Assembly (NCBI RefSeq): GCF_000300235.2
Contig: NZ_CP004388.1
Location: 3,418,001-3,482,000 of the forward strand
Direction: 5' to 3'
Length of the DNA: 64,000 bases
From: Thalassospira xiamenensis M-5 = DSM 17429
GTDB lineage: Bacteria > Pseudomonadota > Alphaproteobacteria > Rhodospirillales > Thalassospiraceae
Part shown: piece after piece, positions 18,206 through 27,360 of the stretch
Position numbering within the stretch: the first letter of the stretch is position 1
How the letters are laid out: every line of letters begins with the position of its first letter
Position numbers and translations under genes: made by a program
Notes under the pieces: generated by a model
Told to the model about the DNA's origin: nothing
The model's database searches: none
What the model saw: only the letters and a program-made list of their open reading frames with translations

Positions 18206-18742
18206 GTGCTGTTCACAGGAACGCACATTCACAAGCTGGACCGAAAAGGGCGCGTCTCCGTGCCCAAGCGGTTCCGCGCGACCCTGGAACGTGAAACCTT
18301 CGCTGGCATCTATCTGTATCAATCCCACAAGGAAGCCGCCCTTGAAGGCTGTGGCGAAAGCCACATGGACCGCATTGCCGCGTCGATTGACGAACTGGCG
18401 ATGTTCTCCGACGAGGCCGACGACCTTGCCGATACCATTCTTGGCGCATCCCACATGCTGCCGTTCGACGGCGAAGGCCGCATCATCCTGCCCCCGGAAC
18501 TGATCGAATTCGCCCGCATCGAAGATCAGGTCGCCTTTGTTGGCCGTGGCCGCACCTTCCGTATCTGGAACCCGGAAATCTTCAAACCGCTGCAGGACGC
18601 CAGCCGCACCCGCACCTTCAATCGCGGATCGACCCTCAAACTCAAACCGGCATCCGATTTCGCGCCGGGCAGCCGCCCCGCTGCCCCGACCAGTGAAATC
18701 GCCCCGGATGAAGAGGGACCAGATGATGGGGGGAGCGCGTGA
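18206..18742 (+). CDS. mraZ: MraZ transcriptional regulator of the dcw cluster
   Basis: The 178-residue protein starts at a GTG (VLFTGTHIHKLDRKGRVSVP) preceded by AGGGGAATG. It contains two swapped-hairpin AbrB-like domains: HKLDRKGRVSVPKRFR near residue 10 and PFDGEGRIILPPELIEFARI near residue 90, each with the conserved D-x-(K/E)-G-R core. The C-terminal 35 residues are a Pro/Ser-rich tail. MraZ forms a ring-shaped oligomer that binds the repeat array upstream and represses the dcw operon. The stop overlaps the next start (TGATG), showing translational coupling to rsmH. Confidence 0.97.
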   Translation: MLFTGTHIHKLDRKGRVSVPKRFRATLERETFAGIYLYQSHKEAALEGCGESHMDRIAASIDELAMFSDEADDLADTILGASHMLPFDGEGRIILPPELIEFARIEDQVAFVGRGRTFRIWNPEIFKPLQDASRTRTFNRGSTLKLKPASDFAPGSRPAAPTSEIAPDEEGPDDGGSA

Positions 18743-19725
18743 TGAGCATCCATGACCTCAGCTTCGCCACAGGCGATGGCCCGCACAAGCCGGTGCTATT
18801 GCGCGAAGTTCTCGATGCCCTGGCCCCCAGGGCGGGCGAGATCATGGTGGACGGCACTTTTGGCGCGGGTGGATATTCCCGCGCCATTCTCGATCATGCG
18901 GACTGCGAACTTTACGCCATTGACCGCGACCCGACCGCCGTTGCCACCGGAAGAGCAATGGAAGCCGATTATGCCAATCGCTTCCACATGCTCGAAGGCT
19001 GCTTTGGCGATATGGGCACCCTTTTGCCCGCCGCTGGCGTTGATCAGGTGGACGGCATCGTCCTTGATATCGGCGTATCTTCCATGCAGCTTGATCAGGC
19101 CGACCGCGGATTTTCCTTCCGCGAAGACGGGCCGCTCGATATGCGCATGTCGATGTCCGGCCCGACGGCGGCTGATTTCATCAATACCGCCGACGAAGAA
19201 GACATCGCCAACGTCATCTATCGCTATGGCGAGGAACGCGCATCGCGCAAGGTCGCGCATAAAATCATCGAAATGCGCGCCGAGGCCCCGTTTGAAACCA
19301 CCCTGCAACTGGCCCGCGCGGTGCGGTCGGTCGTGCGCAAATCCAAGGACGGCATTGATCCCGCCACCCGCACCTTCCAGGGCCTTCGCATTTACGTCAA
19401 TGACGAGCTCGGCGAACTTGAACGCGCCATGCAGGCGGCTGAAAACCTGCTCAAACCCGGTGGCCGTCTGGTGGTCGTGACCTTCCATTCGCTCGAAGAC
19501 CGCAGCGTCAAAACCTTCATGAAGGAACGGTCCGGCGATCCGTCGAAAATGTCGCGCCGCCTTCCGGGCGAGCCAAAGGTCGCAACCCCGACCTTCACCA
19601 CCATCACCCGCAAGGCCGTAACCGCGCAAAAAGACGAACTGCGCGCCAATCCGCGTGCGCGTTCGGCCAAACTGCGTGCGGTTGCCCGCAATGAACAGCC
19701 AGCAACTCAAGGGGGGCGCAAATGA
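18742..19725 (+). CDS. rsmH: 16S rRNA (cytosine-1402-N4) methyltransferase RsmH
   Basis: This 327-residue SAM-dependent methyltransferase (formerly MraW) modifies C1402 in the ribosomal decoding centre. Motifs include HKPVLLREVLDAL at the N-terminus, the SAM-binding DGTFGAGGYSRAIL near residue 38, DIGVSSMQLDQADRGFSF near 112, and a late VTFHSLEDR segment. The ATG overlaps the mraZ stop and has GGGGGAG upstream; a GTG one codon earlier is less likely. Its stop overlaps the ftsL start (ATGA). Confidence 0.97.
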   Translation: MSIHDLSFATGDGPHKPVLLREVLDALAPRAGEIMVDGTFGAGGYSRAILDHADCELYAIDRDPTAVATGRAMEADYANRFHMLEGCFGDMGTLLPAAGVDQVDGIVLDIGVSSMQLDQADRGFSFREDGPLDMRMSMSGPTAADFINTADEEDIANVIYRYGEERASRKVAHKIIEMRAEAPFETTLQLARAVRSVVRKSKDGIDPATRTFQGLRIYVNDELGELERAMQAAENLLKPGGRLVVVTFHSLEDRSVKTFMKERSGDPSKMSRRLPGEPKVATPTFTTITRKAVTAQKDELRANPRARSAKLRAVARNEQPATQGGRK

Positions 19726-20165
19726 CACGCGCCATGACCTTTATCGGGCTGTTTCTGACCATCGTTATTGGGGCGGGCACCTATTGGGTGTCGCACGAAG
19801 TCGAACGCCTTGAAAAACGCTATTCCGCCATTCAGTCGGAAATCCTCAATGAACAGGAAAGTATCCATGTCCTCGAAGCGGAATGGAGCTACCTGAACAA
19901 TCCGCAACGCATCGAAAGCCTGGCCAAGACTTACCTTAAACTCGATCAGATCGCCCCGCTTCAGATGGCCAGCATCGATGACCTGCCCGAAGACGCCGAT
20001 CTGCATCAATATCGTCTTGATAAATTCGGCGAGGCCGTCGCCTTCCTGCCGGTCCCGCGTGCGCGCCCCGATGAACTGGCCCCGGACGAAGCCGCCGAAG
20101 CCATGATCATCAATGCCCCGTCGCTTGCCGCAACCCGGTCCGATGCGCAGGAGGGCGGACAATGA
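19722..20165 (+). CDS. ftsL: Cell-division protein FtsL
   Basis: This 147-residue bitopic protein has one membrane helix (about residues 3-24, AMTFIGLFLTIVIGAGTYWV) followed by a leucine-zipper-like periplasmic coiled coil (VERLEKRYSAIQSEILNEQE), the FtsL/FtsB-type layout. The motif WSYLNNPQRIESLAKTYL is the conserved end of the coiled coil seen in alphaproteobacterial FtsL. It links FtsB/FtsQ to FtsW-FtsI in the divisome. The identity is secured by position between rsmH and ftsI, overlapping both by 4 bases. Confidence 0.95.
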   Translation: MTRAMTFIGLFLTIVIGAGTYWVSHEVERLEKRYSAIQSEILNEQESIHVLEAEWSYLNNPQRIESLAKTYLKLDQIAPLQMASIDDLPEDADLHQYRLDKFGEAVAFLPVPRARPDELAPDEAAEAMIINAPSLAATRSDAQEGGQ

Positions 20166-21880
20166 GTTTCCATCGTTTCTCATACTGGCTGCGCGGTGAC
20201 CGCCCGGAACTCAGCCCCGATCAACGCGAACGTCACGCGATTGAAACCGCGCGCAACCGCATCTTCATTACCGGTGCGATGTTTGCCGTTGGCTTTGTCT
20301 GGATCACGGCGGGTCTGGTCGATGCCACCGTTCTGCGTCAGGGCAATGAACCCGAAATGGCATCGGGATCGGATACCCGCGAACTTAAAACCGAACGCGC
20401 CGATATCGTTGATCGCAACGGCATGCTGATTGCGACCGATCTTCCGACCAACTCGCTTTATGCCGATGCGCGCGTGATCAAGGACCCGGTCGGATCGGCC
20501 GATCAATTGCTGACCGTGCTACCCGAACTCGATCGCGATACCCTGATCCGTCATCTAAGCTCGCAAAAGGCCTTCGTCTGGATCCGTCGCAATCTGACCC
20601 CTGAACAGCAATATGCCGTCAACTCGCTTGGCGTGCCGGGGCTTAATTTCCAGCGTGAAGAACGCCGCGTCTATCCGCATGGTCGCCTGTTTGCCCATGT
20701 GCTCGGCTTTACCGATATCGACAATAACGGCATCGCCGGTGTCGAACGCAAATTCGATAACGAACTGCGCATCAATAACGGCCCGCTGCAACTCTCCCTT
20801 GATACCCGCATTCAATACGCGCTTGAGGAAGAAGTCGAAAGCGCGATGAAAACCTATGATGCGGTCGGGGCGACCGGCATGGTCATGGATATCTATACCG
20901 GCGAAGTGCTCGGCATGATGTCGCTGCCCGATTTTGATCCGCACCGCCCCGGTCAGGCCCCGGCGGATGCGCGCTTTAACCGCGCAACGCTGGGCGTTTA
21001 TGAAATGGGCTCGGTGTTCAAACTGTTTAACACCGCCATTGCGCTTGAAACCGGCACCGTCAATCTGCAAAGCATGTATGACGCCTCGCAGCCGATCCGC
21101 GTCGGGCGCTTCGCGATTAGCGACTATCGCGGCGAAAACCGCTGGTTGTCGGTGGCCGAAATCATCAAATATTCGTCAAACATTGGGTCGGCCCGCATCG
21201 CCCTTGATTTCGGGACCGAGACCCAGCGCAAATATCTCAAGAAATTCGGCATTCTCGATACCCCGAAAATCGAGCTGCCCGAAGTCGGTTCCCCGCTTGT
21301 GCCCAATCCGTGGCGCGAAGTGAACACCATGACCATTTCCTTTGGTCATGGCCTTGCCGTGACACCGCTTCAGGTTGTCAGCGGCATTTCCGCCCTTGCA
21401 AATGGCGGCATTTTGCGCCCGGCAACCATCCTCAAACAGGACGGCGCACCGGCGGGCGAACGTATTATTTCCCGGCAGACCTCGGACAAGATGCGGCGTT
21501 TGATGCGCCTCGTCGTGACCGATGGATCGGGCAAAAAGGCTGAAGTTCCGGGTTACTTCCTTGGGGGTAAAACCGGGACGTCGGAAAAACTCGTGAACGG
21601 GCGCTATGTCAAGAACGCCCGCATGTCGACCTTTGTCGCCGCCTTCCCGATGCAGGACCCGAAATATGTGGTTCTGGTGACGCTGGACGAGCCCAAAGGC
21701 ACAAAAGAAACCTATGGATTTGCCACAGCCGGTTGGGTGTCCGCCCCGGCAGTAGGCAAGGTTGTGACACGTATTGCTCCCCTTCTGGGCATTGAACCGG
21801 CGAATGCGAAGGCGCCGGAGATTGAGCAAGCGCTGCAGATCGACCTTCGCAAGGGGGAGCGCAAACTTGCGTCTTTCTGA
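20162..21880 (+). CDS. ftsI: Penicillin-binding protein 3 (septal transpeptidase FtsI)
   Basis: This 572-residue class B PBP has a membrane anchor at about residues 35-58 (IFITGAMFAVGFVWITAGLV), a pedestal domain (RADIVDRNGMLIATDLPTNS), and a transpeptidase domain with SVFK (nucleophile Ser284), SSN (338-340) and KTGT (470-473). It cross-links septal peptidoglycan and works with FtsW. The start overlaps ftsL by 4 bases, and the end overlaps the probable murE start by 14 bases. Confidence 0.97.
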   Translation: MSFHRFSYWLRGDRPELSPDQRERHAIETARNRIFITGAMFAVGFVWITAGLVDATVLRQGNEPEMASGSDTRELKTERADIVDRNGMLIATDLPTNSLYADARVIKDPVGSADQLLTVLPELDRDTLIRHLSSQKAFVWIRRNLTPEQQYAVNSLGVPGLNFQREERRVYPHGRLFAHVLGFTDIDNNGIAGVERKFDNELRINNGPLQLSLDTRIQYALEEEVESAMKTYDAVGATGMVMDIYTGEVLGMMSLPDFDPHRPGQAPADARFNRATLGVYEMGSVFKLFNTAIALETGTVNLQSMYDASQPIRVGRFAISDYRGENRWLSVAEIIKYSSNIGSARIALDFGTETQRKYLKKFGILDTPKIELPEVGSPLVPNPWREVNTMTISFGHGLAVTPLQVVSGISALANGGILRPATILKQDGAPAGERIISRQTSDKMRRLMRLVVTDGSGKKAEVPGYFLGGKTGTSEKLVNGRYVKNARMSTFVAAFPMQDPKYVVLVTLDEPKGTKETYGFATAGWVSAPAVGKVVTRIAPLLGIEPANAKAPEIEQALQIDLRKGERKLASF

Positions 21881-23327
21881 ACTCATGGCAGGTGATCAAG
21901 CGGCACTTAAACATGCCGACGGACAGGACCCGAACATTACGGGCCTGACAGCAGACTCACGCACCGTGAAGGATGGCTATCTGTTTGCCGCCCTGTCTGG
22001 TGCCAAAACCGACGGATCGAAATATATCGATGATGCGATCCGCCTTGGTGCGGCCGCCATCCTGGCAAAGGAAGGCACGCCAAAACCCGTCGCCGCAACG
22101 GTTCCGCTGATCCCGGTGGAAAACCCGCGACAGCGTTACGCCCAACTGGCCGCGCGTTTTTATGGCAAACAACCGGCCAATATCGCGGCGATCACGGGGA
22201 CGAACGGCAAAACCTCCACCGCCGTTTTCACCGAACAGCTCTGGACCATCATGGGCAATATGTCGGGCTCCATCGGAACCCTTGGCATTCGAGCTGCGGG
22301 TGCGAAAATCCCCGGCTCGCTGACCACGCCCGATCCGGTGGCACTGCATCAAAGCCTTAATGAAATGGCTGAAATCGGTGTCACCCACGTCGCGATGGAA
22401 GCCTCCTCGCACGGGCTTGATCAGCATCGCCTTGACGGGGTGAAAGTCACGGTTGCCGCCTTTACCAACCTGACCCGTGATCACCTTGATTATCACGGCA
22501 ATTTCGAAAAATACTTCGCCGCCAAGGCCCGCCTGTTTGCCGATCTTCTGGCCGAAAACGGCACGGCAGTTCTCAATGCCGATGTCCCGCAATTCAAAAT
22601 CCTGCGCTCGATGTGCGAAGGGCGCGGCATTTCGGTGATGTCCTATGGCGAAAATGCCGACGATATCAAACTGCTCGAAGCCAAGCCCGATGCCACCGGC
22701 ACCAGGCTCAAGCTCGCCATCGAAAAGGGCGAATATGGTGTGCATCTGCCCCTCATGGGTTCGTTCCAGGTGATGAATGCGCTTGCCGCCCTTGGCATCG
22801 TCATTGCGTCGGGGGCTGATGTCGATGATGCGGTTGCCGCCCTTGAAAAGCTCGAAGGTGTGCGGGGCCGCATGGAACTGGTTGGCAAAACAAGCTTCGG
22901 CGCGCCGGTCTTTGTCGATTACGCCCACACCCCTGACGCGCTTGAAACCGTGATCAAGGCTGTCCGTCCGCACGCCAAGGGCCGCATCATCTGCGTCTTT
23001 GGCGCAGGCGGTGATCGTGACACCGGCAAACGCCCGGAAATGGGCCGCGTGGTCAAGGAAAACGCCGATATCGCCATCATCACCGATGACAACCCCCGAA
23101 GCGAAGACCCCGCCAAAATCCGTGCCGCGATCAAGGCCGCCTGCGACGGTGCGGTTGAAATCGGCGACCGGGCCGAGGCGATCAAACGCGGCATCGGCAT
23201 CCTGCAACGCAACGATATTCTTATTATTGCCGGAAAAGGCCATGAAAGAGGCCAGATTGTCGGCGATACGGTTCTGCCGTTCGATGATGCCGCGGTCGCG
23301 CGCAACATCCTTCTGGGCGGTAACTGA
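21867..23327 (+). CDS. murE: UDP-MurNAc-L-Ala-D-Glu:meso-diaminopimelate ligase MurE
   Basis: This 486-residue Mur ligase adds meso-diaminopimelate to the peptidoglycan precursor. The ATP loop ITGTNGKTS lies near residue 110, a lysine-containing central region follows, and DNPRSEDP near residue 408 is the meso-DAP recognition motif, so the substrate is mDAP rather than lysine. The chosen start is a TTG (LRLSELMAGD) with GGGGGAG seven bases upstream; it makes the N-terminus match homologues (MRLSEL-type) and overlaps ftsI by 14 bases. An ATG six codons later is the alternative. Confidence 0.95.
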   Translation: MRLSELMAGDQAALKHADGQDPNITGLTADSRTVKDGYLFAALSGAKTDGSKYIDDAIRLGAAAILAKEGTPKPVAATVPLIPVENPRQRYAQLAARFYGKQPANIAAITGTNGKTSTAVFTEQLWTIMGNMSGSIGTLGIRAAGAKIPGSLTTPDPVALHQSLNEMAEIGVTHVAMEASSHGLDQHRLDGVKVTVAAFTNLTRDHLDYHGNFEKYFAAKARLFADLLAENGTAVLNADVPQFKILRSMCEGRGISVMSYGENADDIKLLEAKPDATGTRLKLAIEKGEYGVHLPLMGSFQVMNALAALGIVIASGADVDDAVAALEKLEGVRGRMELVGKTSFGAPVFVDYAHTPDALETVIKAVRPHAKGRIICVFGAGGDRDTGKRPEMGRVVKENADIAIITDDNPRSEDPAKIRAAIKAACDGAVEIGDRAEAIKRGIGILQRNDILIIAGKGHERGQIVGDTVLPFDDAAVARNILLGGN

Positions 23328-23339
23328 TTGATTTTAAAA

Positions 23340-23367
23340 CCAGCCACGACGCCAAAGATCGTGCTGG
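23340..23367 (+). other. Hairpin in the murE-murF gap
   Basis: CCAGC-C-ACGA (23340-23349) pairs with TCGTGCTGG (23359-23367), nine pairs with one bulged C. It sits in the 65-base gap between murE and murF, one of the few non-overlapping junctions in this stretch of the cluster. No U-run follows, so it is not a terminator. Confidence 0.5.
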
Positions 23368-23392
23368 ATGCGGATACGAAAGAAACCCAAAA

Positions 23393-24823
23393 ATGACCAA
23401 GGCTGTTTTATGGACGGCAAAAGACGCCGAAAAAGCCACCGGGGGCAAGGCCACCGGCAACTGGCAGGCGTCCGGCGTATCAATTGACAGCCGCAAGGCC
23501 GCAAAGGGCGATCTGTTTATCGCGCTCAAGGGCCCCAATTTCGATGGTCACAAATTCGCCCAGGCCGCCCTTGATAACGGCTGTGCCGCCGCCATGGTGT
23601 CGGACACCAAAACCCTTGGCAATGGCGCACCGGCCCTTGTGGTCGATGATACGCTCGATGCGATGGTCCGCCTTGGCCTTGCCGGGCGCGAACGCAGCAC
23701 CGCCAAAATCGTCGCCATCACCGGCTCTGTCGGCAAAACCGGCACCAAGGAAGCCCTTAAATACGTTCTGAACGAACAGGGCCAGACCCACGCCAGCCCT
23801 GCGAGCTTCAACAACCATTGGGGTGTGCCCATGAGCCTCGCCACCCTGCCGGTGGCGGCCGAATATGGCGTGTTTGAAATCGGCATGAACCATCCCGGCG
23901 AAATCAGCCCGCTGGTCAAGATGGTCCGGCCCAAAGTCGCCCTGATCACCACGGTGGTTGGCGCGCATACCGAATTCTTCAGGGACGAGGCCGAAATCGC
24001 GCAGGCCAAGGCTGAAATCTTCGATGGCCTTGATACCGACGGCACCGTGATCCTCAACCGCGACAACATGCATTATTTTGCACTCGCACGTCGGGCCAAG
24101 GAACTCGGTATTAAGAACATCAAGTGCTTTGGCACCGATGCCATGGCCGATTACCGCCTGTTCGAAGCCAACATTGTCGCCAATGGTTCTGCCGTGCGCG
24201 CCCGCATTGGGGGCCGCGATATCGAATATTTCATCGGCTGCCCCGGCGAACACTGGGTCATGAACTCGCTTGCGGTTCTCGCTTGCGTTGATGCAATCGG
24301 CGGTGATGTGCTGCGCGCCGCACAGGATCTGGCCGATTTCACCCCGCCCGCCGGCCGCGGGGAAACCCATATCCTGCCGCTGCCCAATGGGGCTGATGGC
24401 ACCTTTACCCTGATTGACGATGCCTATAACGCCAACCCGACCTCGATGATGGCGGGTTTAAGCGTGCTGGCCCAAAGCAAACCCGAAGGATCGGGCCGCA
24501 AAATCGCGGTTCTGGGCGATATGCGCGAACTGGGCGACGATGCGCAAAAACTGCATGCAGACCTGCATCAGCCGCTGGTTGCCCTTGGCATCGAACGTGT
24601 TTATACGGTCGGCCCGTTAATGGCCAACCTGACGGAAACCCTGCCTGCCGACCTTCTTGCCGGCCATTTTGACACCGCCGAAGACGCAATCACGCCGATC
24701 AAGGCCGATTTGCAGGCCGGTGACGTGGTTTTGATCAAAGGATCGCTTGGCATTTACGTTTCGAAAATTGTCTCGGCCTTAAAATCATCGGATGGCGCAT
24801 CTGGCGCCGCATCCAAAAATTAA
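23393..24823 (+). CDS. murF: UDP-MurNAc-tripeptide:D-Ala-D-Ala ligase MurF
   Basis: This 476-residue Mur ligase adds the D-Ala-D-Ala dipeptide to complete the pentapeptide precursor in the cytoplasm. It has the N-terminal substrate domain (SIDSRKAAKGDLFIALKGPN, typical of MurE/MurF), the ATP loop AITGSVGKTGTKEAL near residue 110, and FNNHWGVPMSLA, a MurF-specific block. The C-terminal domain begins near DDAYNANPTSMMAGL. The ATG has only a weak upstream GAAAGAA. It lies in the dcw operon between murE and mraY. Confidence 0.97.
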   Translation: MTKAVLWTAKDAEKATGGKATGNWQASGVSIDSRKAAKGDLFIALKGPNFDGHKFAQAALDNGCAAAMVSDTKTLGNGAPALVVDDTLDAMVRLGLAGRERSTAKIVAITGSVGKTGTKEALKYVLNEQGQTHASPASFNNHWGVPMSLATLPVAAEYGVFEIGMNHPGEISPLVKMVRPKVALITTVVGAHTEFFRDEAEIAQAKAEIFDGLDTDGTVILNRDNMHYFALARRAKELGIKNIKCFGTDAMADYRLFEANIVANGSAVRARIGGRDIEYFIGCPGEHWVMNSLAVLACVDAIGGDVLRAAQDLADFTPPAGRGETHILPLPNGADGTFTLIDDAYNANPTSMMAGLSVLAQSKPEGSGRKIAVLGDMRELGDDAQKLHADLHQPLVALGIERVYTVGPLMANLTETLPADLLAGHFDTAEDAITPIKADLQAGDVVLIKGSLGIYVSKIVSALKSSDGASGAASKN

Positions 24824-24847
24824 GACGCAGAAGGAACCCCCGGGGCG

Positions 24848-25936
24848 ATGCTCTATAATCTGCTTTATCCGCTGGCCGACCAGTTTCCGATCTTCAACCT
24901 GTTTCGTTACATCACATTTCGGACCGGCGGGGCGATTATCACATCCCTTATTCTGGCCTTCGTGCTGGGCCCGTCCCTGATCAACTGGCTGCGCTCCAAA
25001 CAAAGCGAAGGCCAGCCGATCCGCGATGACGGCCCCGAAAGCCACCTTCTGACCAAAAAGGGCACGCCAACCATGGGCGGCCTTTTGCTGTTGCTCTGCA
25101 CCTCCATCGGCACATTGCTGTGGGCGGATCTGTCCAATGCCTATGTCTGGGCGGTGCTGCTGGTCACCATCGGCTATGGCTTCCTTGGCTTCCTTGATGA
25201 TTTCCTGAAAGTATCGAAGAAAAACACCAAGGGCCTGCCGGGCAAACTGAAACTGCTGGGGCAGTTTTCCATTGCCGCCGCCGCTGCATGGTGGATTTCC
25301 ACCAACACCGCCGATCCGCTCTCGACCGCGCTGGCCTTCCCGTTCTTTAAAAACTACCTGCTTGATCTCGGCTGGTTCTTTGTACCGTTCGCGATGTTCG
25401 TCATGGTGGGTGCATCCAACTCCGTCAACCTGACCGACGGCCTTGACGGCCTTGCCATCGTGCCCGTCATGATTGCGGCGGCCAGCTTCGCGCTCATCAC
25501 CTATCTGATCGGCAACATCCAGTTCGCGGAATATCTGCAGGTCCATTATGTCGCCGGATCGGGCGAACTGACCATTTTCCTGGGTGCTCTTGTCGGGGCG
25601 GGTCTTGGCTTCCTCTGGTATAACGCCCCGCCTGCCATGGTGTTCATGGGCGATACCGGGTCGCTGGCCTTGGGCGGTGCGCTGGGTGCGGTTTCGGTTG
25701 TCACCAAACACGAACTGGTCCTTGCCATCATCGGCGGTCTGTTTGTCCTTGAAACCCTGTCGGTGATCATTCAGGTCGGCTCGTTCAAAATGACCGGCAA
25801 GCGCGTGTTTCGCATGGCGCCGCTGCATCACCATTTCGAAAAAAAGGGCTGGCAGGAACCCACCATCGTTATCCGGTTCTGGATCATTGCCGTCATTCTG
25901 GCCCTTGTCGGGCTGGCAACGCTTAAACTCCGTTAA
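24848..25936 (+). CDS. mraY: Phospho-MurNAc-pentapeptide transferase MraY
   Basis: This 362-residue integral membrane enzyme with about ten helices attaches the MurNAc-pentapeptide to undecaprenyl phosphate, making lipid I. Characteristic motifs are TMGGLLLLL, the catalytic [14 protein letters not shown] (Asp pair near residue 118), [13 protein letters not shown] near 198, and [11 protein letters not shown] close to the C-terminus. AAGGA precedes the ATG by a somewhat long gap. Confidence 0.98.
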   Translation: MLYNLLYPLADQFPIFNLFRYITFRTGGAIITSLILAFVLGPSLINWLRSKQSEGQPIRDDGPESHLLTKKGTPTMGGLLLLLCTSIGTLLWADLSNAYVWAVLLVTIGYGFLGFLDDFLKVSKKNTKGLPGKLKLLGQFSIAAAAAWWISTNTADPLSTALAFPFFKNYLLDLGWFFVPFAMFVMVGASNSVNLTDGLDGLAIVPVMIAAASFALITYLIGNIQFAEYLQVHYVAGSGELTIFLGALVGAGLGFLWYNAPPAMVFMGDTGSLALGGALGAVSVVTKHELVLAIIGGLFVLETLSVIIQVGSFKMTGKRVFRMAPLHHHFEKKGWQEPTIVIRFWIIAVILALVGLATLKLR

Positions 25937-25953
25937 ATTAAGGACATCCCGCC

Positions 25954-27360
25954 TTGATCGACCTGTCACATCTGCGCGGCAAAACCATCGCGGTTCTGGG
26001 TCTGGGCAAATCCGGACTGGCCAGTGTAAAGGCACTGGTCAATGGCGGTGCCATCGTCTGGGCATGGGATGACAACGCGGAAAGCCGTGGCCAGCTGGAG
26101 GCCTTCGGCCTCGCCCCGATCAATCTCGCGGAATGTGACTGGACGGAACCCGACATGCTGGTCATAAGCCCCGGCATTCCGTCCACCTTCCCGACACCGC
26201 ATCCAGCCGCCGAAAAGGCCCGGCGCGCTGGCAAGCCGATCATCTGCGATGTCGAACTGCTCTGCACCGCCCTTCCCGATGTGCCCAGCATCGCGATCAC
26301 CGGCACCAACGGCAAATCAACCACCACGGCCCTGACCGCCCATATCCTGTCGAACGCCGGGATCAAAACCCAGGCGGGCGGCAATCTTGGCAATCCGGCG
26401 CTGGGCTTTGACCCTGCCGGTCCTGATGACTGCTTCGTGCTGGAACTCTCGTCCTATCAGCTCGAACTGCTCCATGACGCCAGTTTCGATGCCTGCGGCC
26501 TGCTCAACATCACGCCCGATCATCTGGATCGTCACGGCGGCATGGATGGCTATATCGGTGCCAAACGCCGCGTCTTTGCGCGCAACAAGGGCCCGAAATG
26601 GGCGGTGATCTCGGTTGATGATGATCCCTGCGCGCGCATGGCGGTCGAACTCGCCCGCGAAGGCGGTCGCCGCGTGATCGAGGTATCGGTCCATAAACCG
26701 GCCCCGCATGGCATTTACGTTGAAAACGGCTGGCTGATCGATGATCTGTCGGGCGCACAGGCCCGGATCATGGATCTGGTCACGGTCGCCCATATGCCCG
26801 GCGTCCATAACTGGCAAAACATTGCCTTCGCCTATGCCCTTTGCCGGGCACGCGGGGTTGTGGCATCGAAAATCATCGAAGGCATCATGACCTTCCCCGG
26901 CCTCGCCCACCGGCAGGAACGGCTGGGCATGGCCGATGGCGTCACCTTTGTGAATGACAGCAAGGCCACCAATGCCGAAGCCACCGCCAAGGCCCTTTCG
27001 GCCTATCGCGATATCTACTGGATTTTGGGTGGCAAACCCAAGGAAGGCGGCATTGACGGCCTGCAGGCGTTTTATCCGCAGATCAAAAAGGCCTATCTGA
27101 TCGGCACGGCTGCCGATGCCTTTGCCGAAACGCTGGGCGATGACCTGCCGTGGCAGAAATGCGAAACGCTGGATCGGGCCACCGCCGCAGCCTTCCTTGA
27201 CGCCAGGGAAGGCATCGCATCACGCACGGTCGATATGCCGGTCGTGCTGCTTTCGCCGGCCTGCGCATCGTTCGATCAGTTCAAAAGTTTCGAAGCCCGC
27301 GGCGATGCCTTCCGCGACCTGTTTAACGCGCTGGCACATGCCGGGCAGGAGAAACCATGA
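25954..27360 (+). CDS. murD: UDP-MurNAc-L-alanine:D-glutamate ligase MurD
   Basis: This 468-residue Mur ligase adds D-glutamate to UDP-MurNAc-L-Ala. It has an N-terminal Rossmann region (KTIAVLGLGKSGLASVKAL), the ATP loop AITGTNGKSTTTAL near residue 115, and NDSKATNAEATAKAL near 330, typical of MurD. The start is a TTG (LIDLSHLRGK) with AAGGA upstream; no ATG is available at the expected position. The stop overlaps the ftsW start (ATGA). Confidence 0.96.
   Translation: MIDLSHLRGKTIAVLGLGKSGLASVKALVNGGAIVWAWDDNAESRGQLEAFGLAPINLAECDWTEPDMLVISPGIPSTFPTPHPAAEKARRAGKPIICDVELLCTALPDVPSIAITGTNGKSTTTALTAHILSNAGIKTQAGGNLGNPALGFDPAGPDDCFVLELSSYQLELLHDASFDACGLLNITPDHLDRHGGMDGYIGAKRRVFARNKGPKWAVISVDDDPCARMAVELAREGGRRVIEVSVHKPAPHGIYVENGWLIDDLSGAQARIMDLVTVAHMPGVHNWQNIAFAYALCRARGVVASKIIEGIMTFPGLAHRQERLGMADGVTFVNDSKATNAEATAKALSAYRDIYWILGGKPKEGGIDGLQAFYPQIKKAYLIGTAADAFAETLGDDLPWQKCETLDRATAAAFLDAREGIASRTVDMPVVLLSPACASFDQFKSFEARGDAFRDLFNALAHAGQEKP

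Noticed and set aside
24785..26035. 416-codon minus-strand frame opposite mraY
   Set aside because: MraY is unmistakable on the plus strand; the antisense product is a low-complexity charged string.
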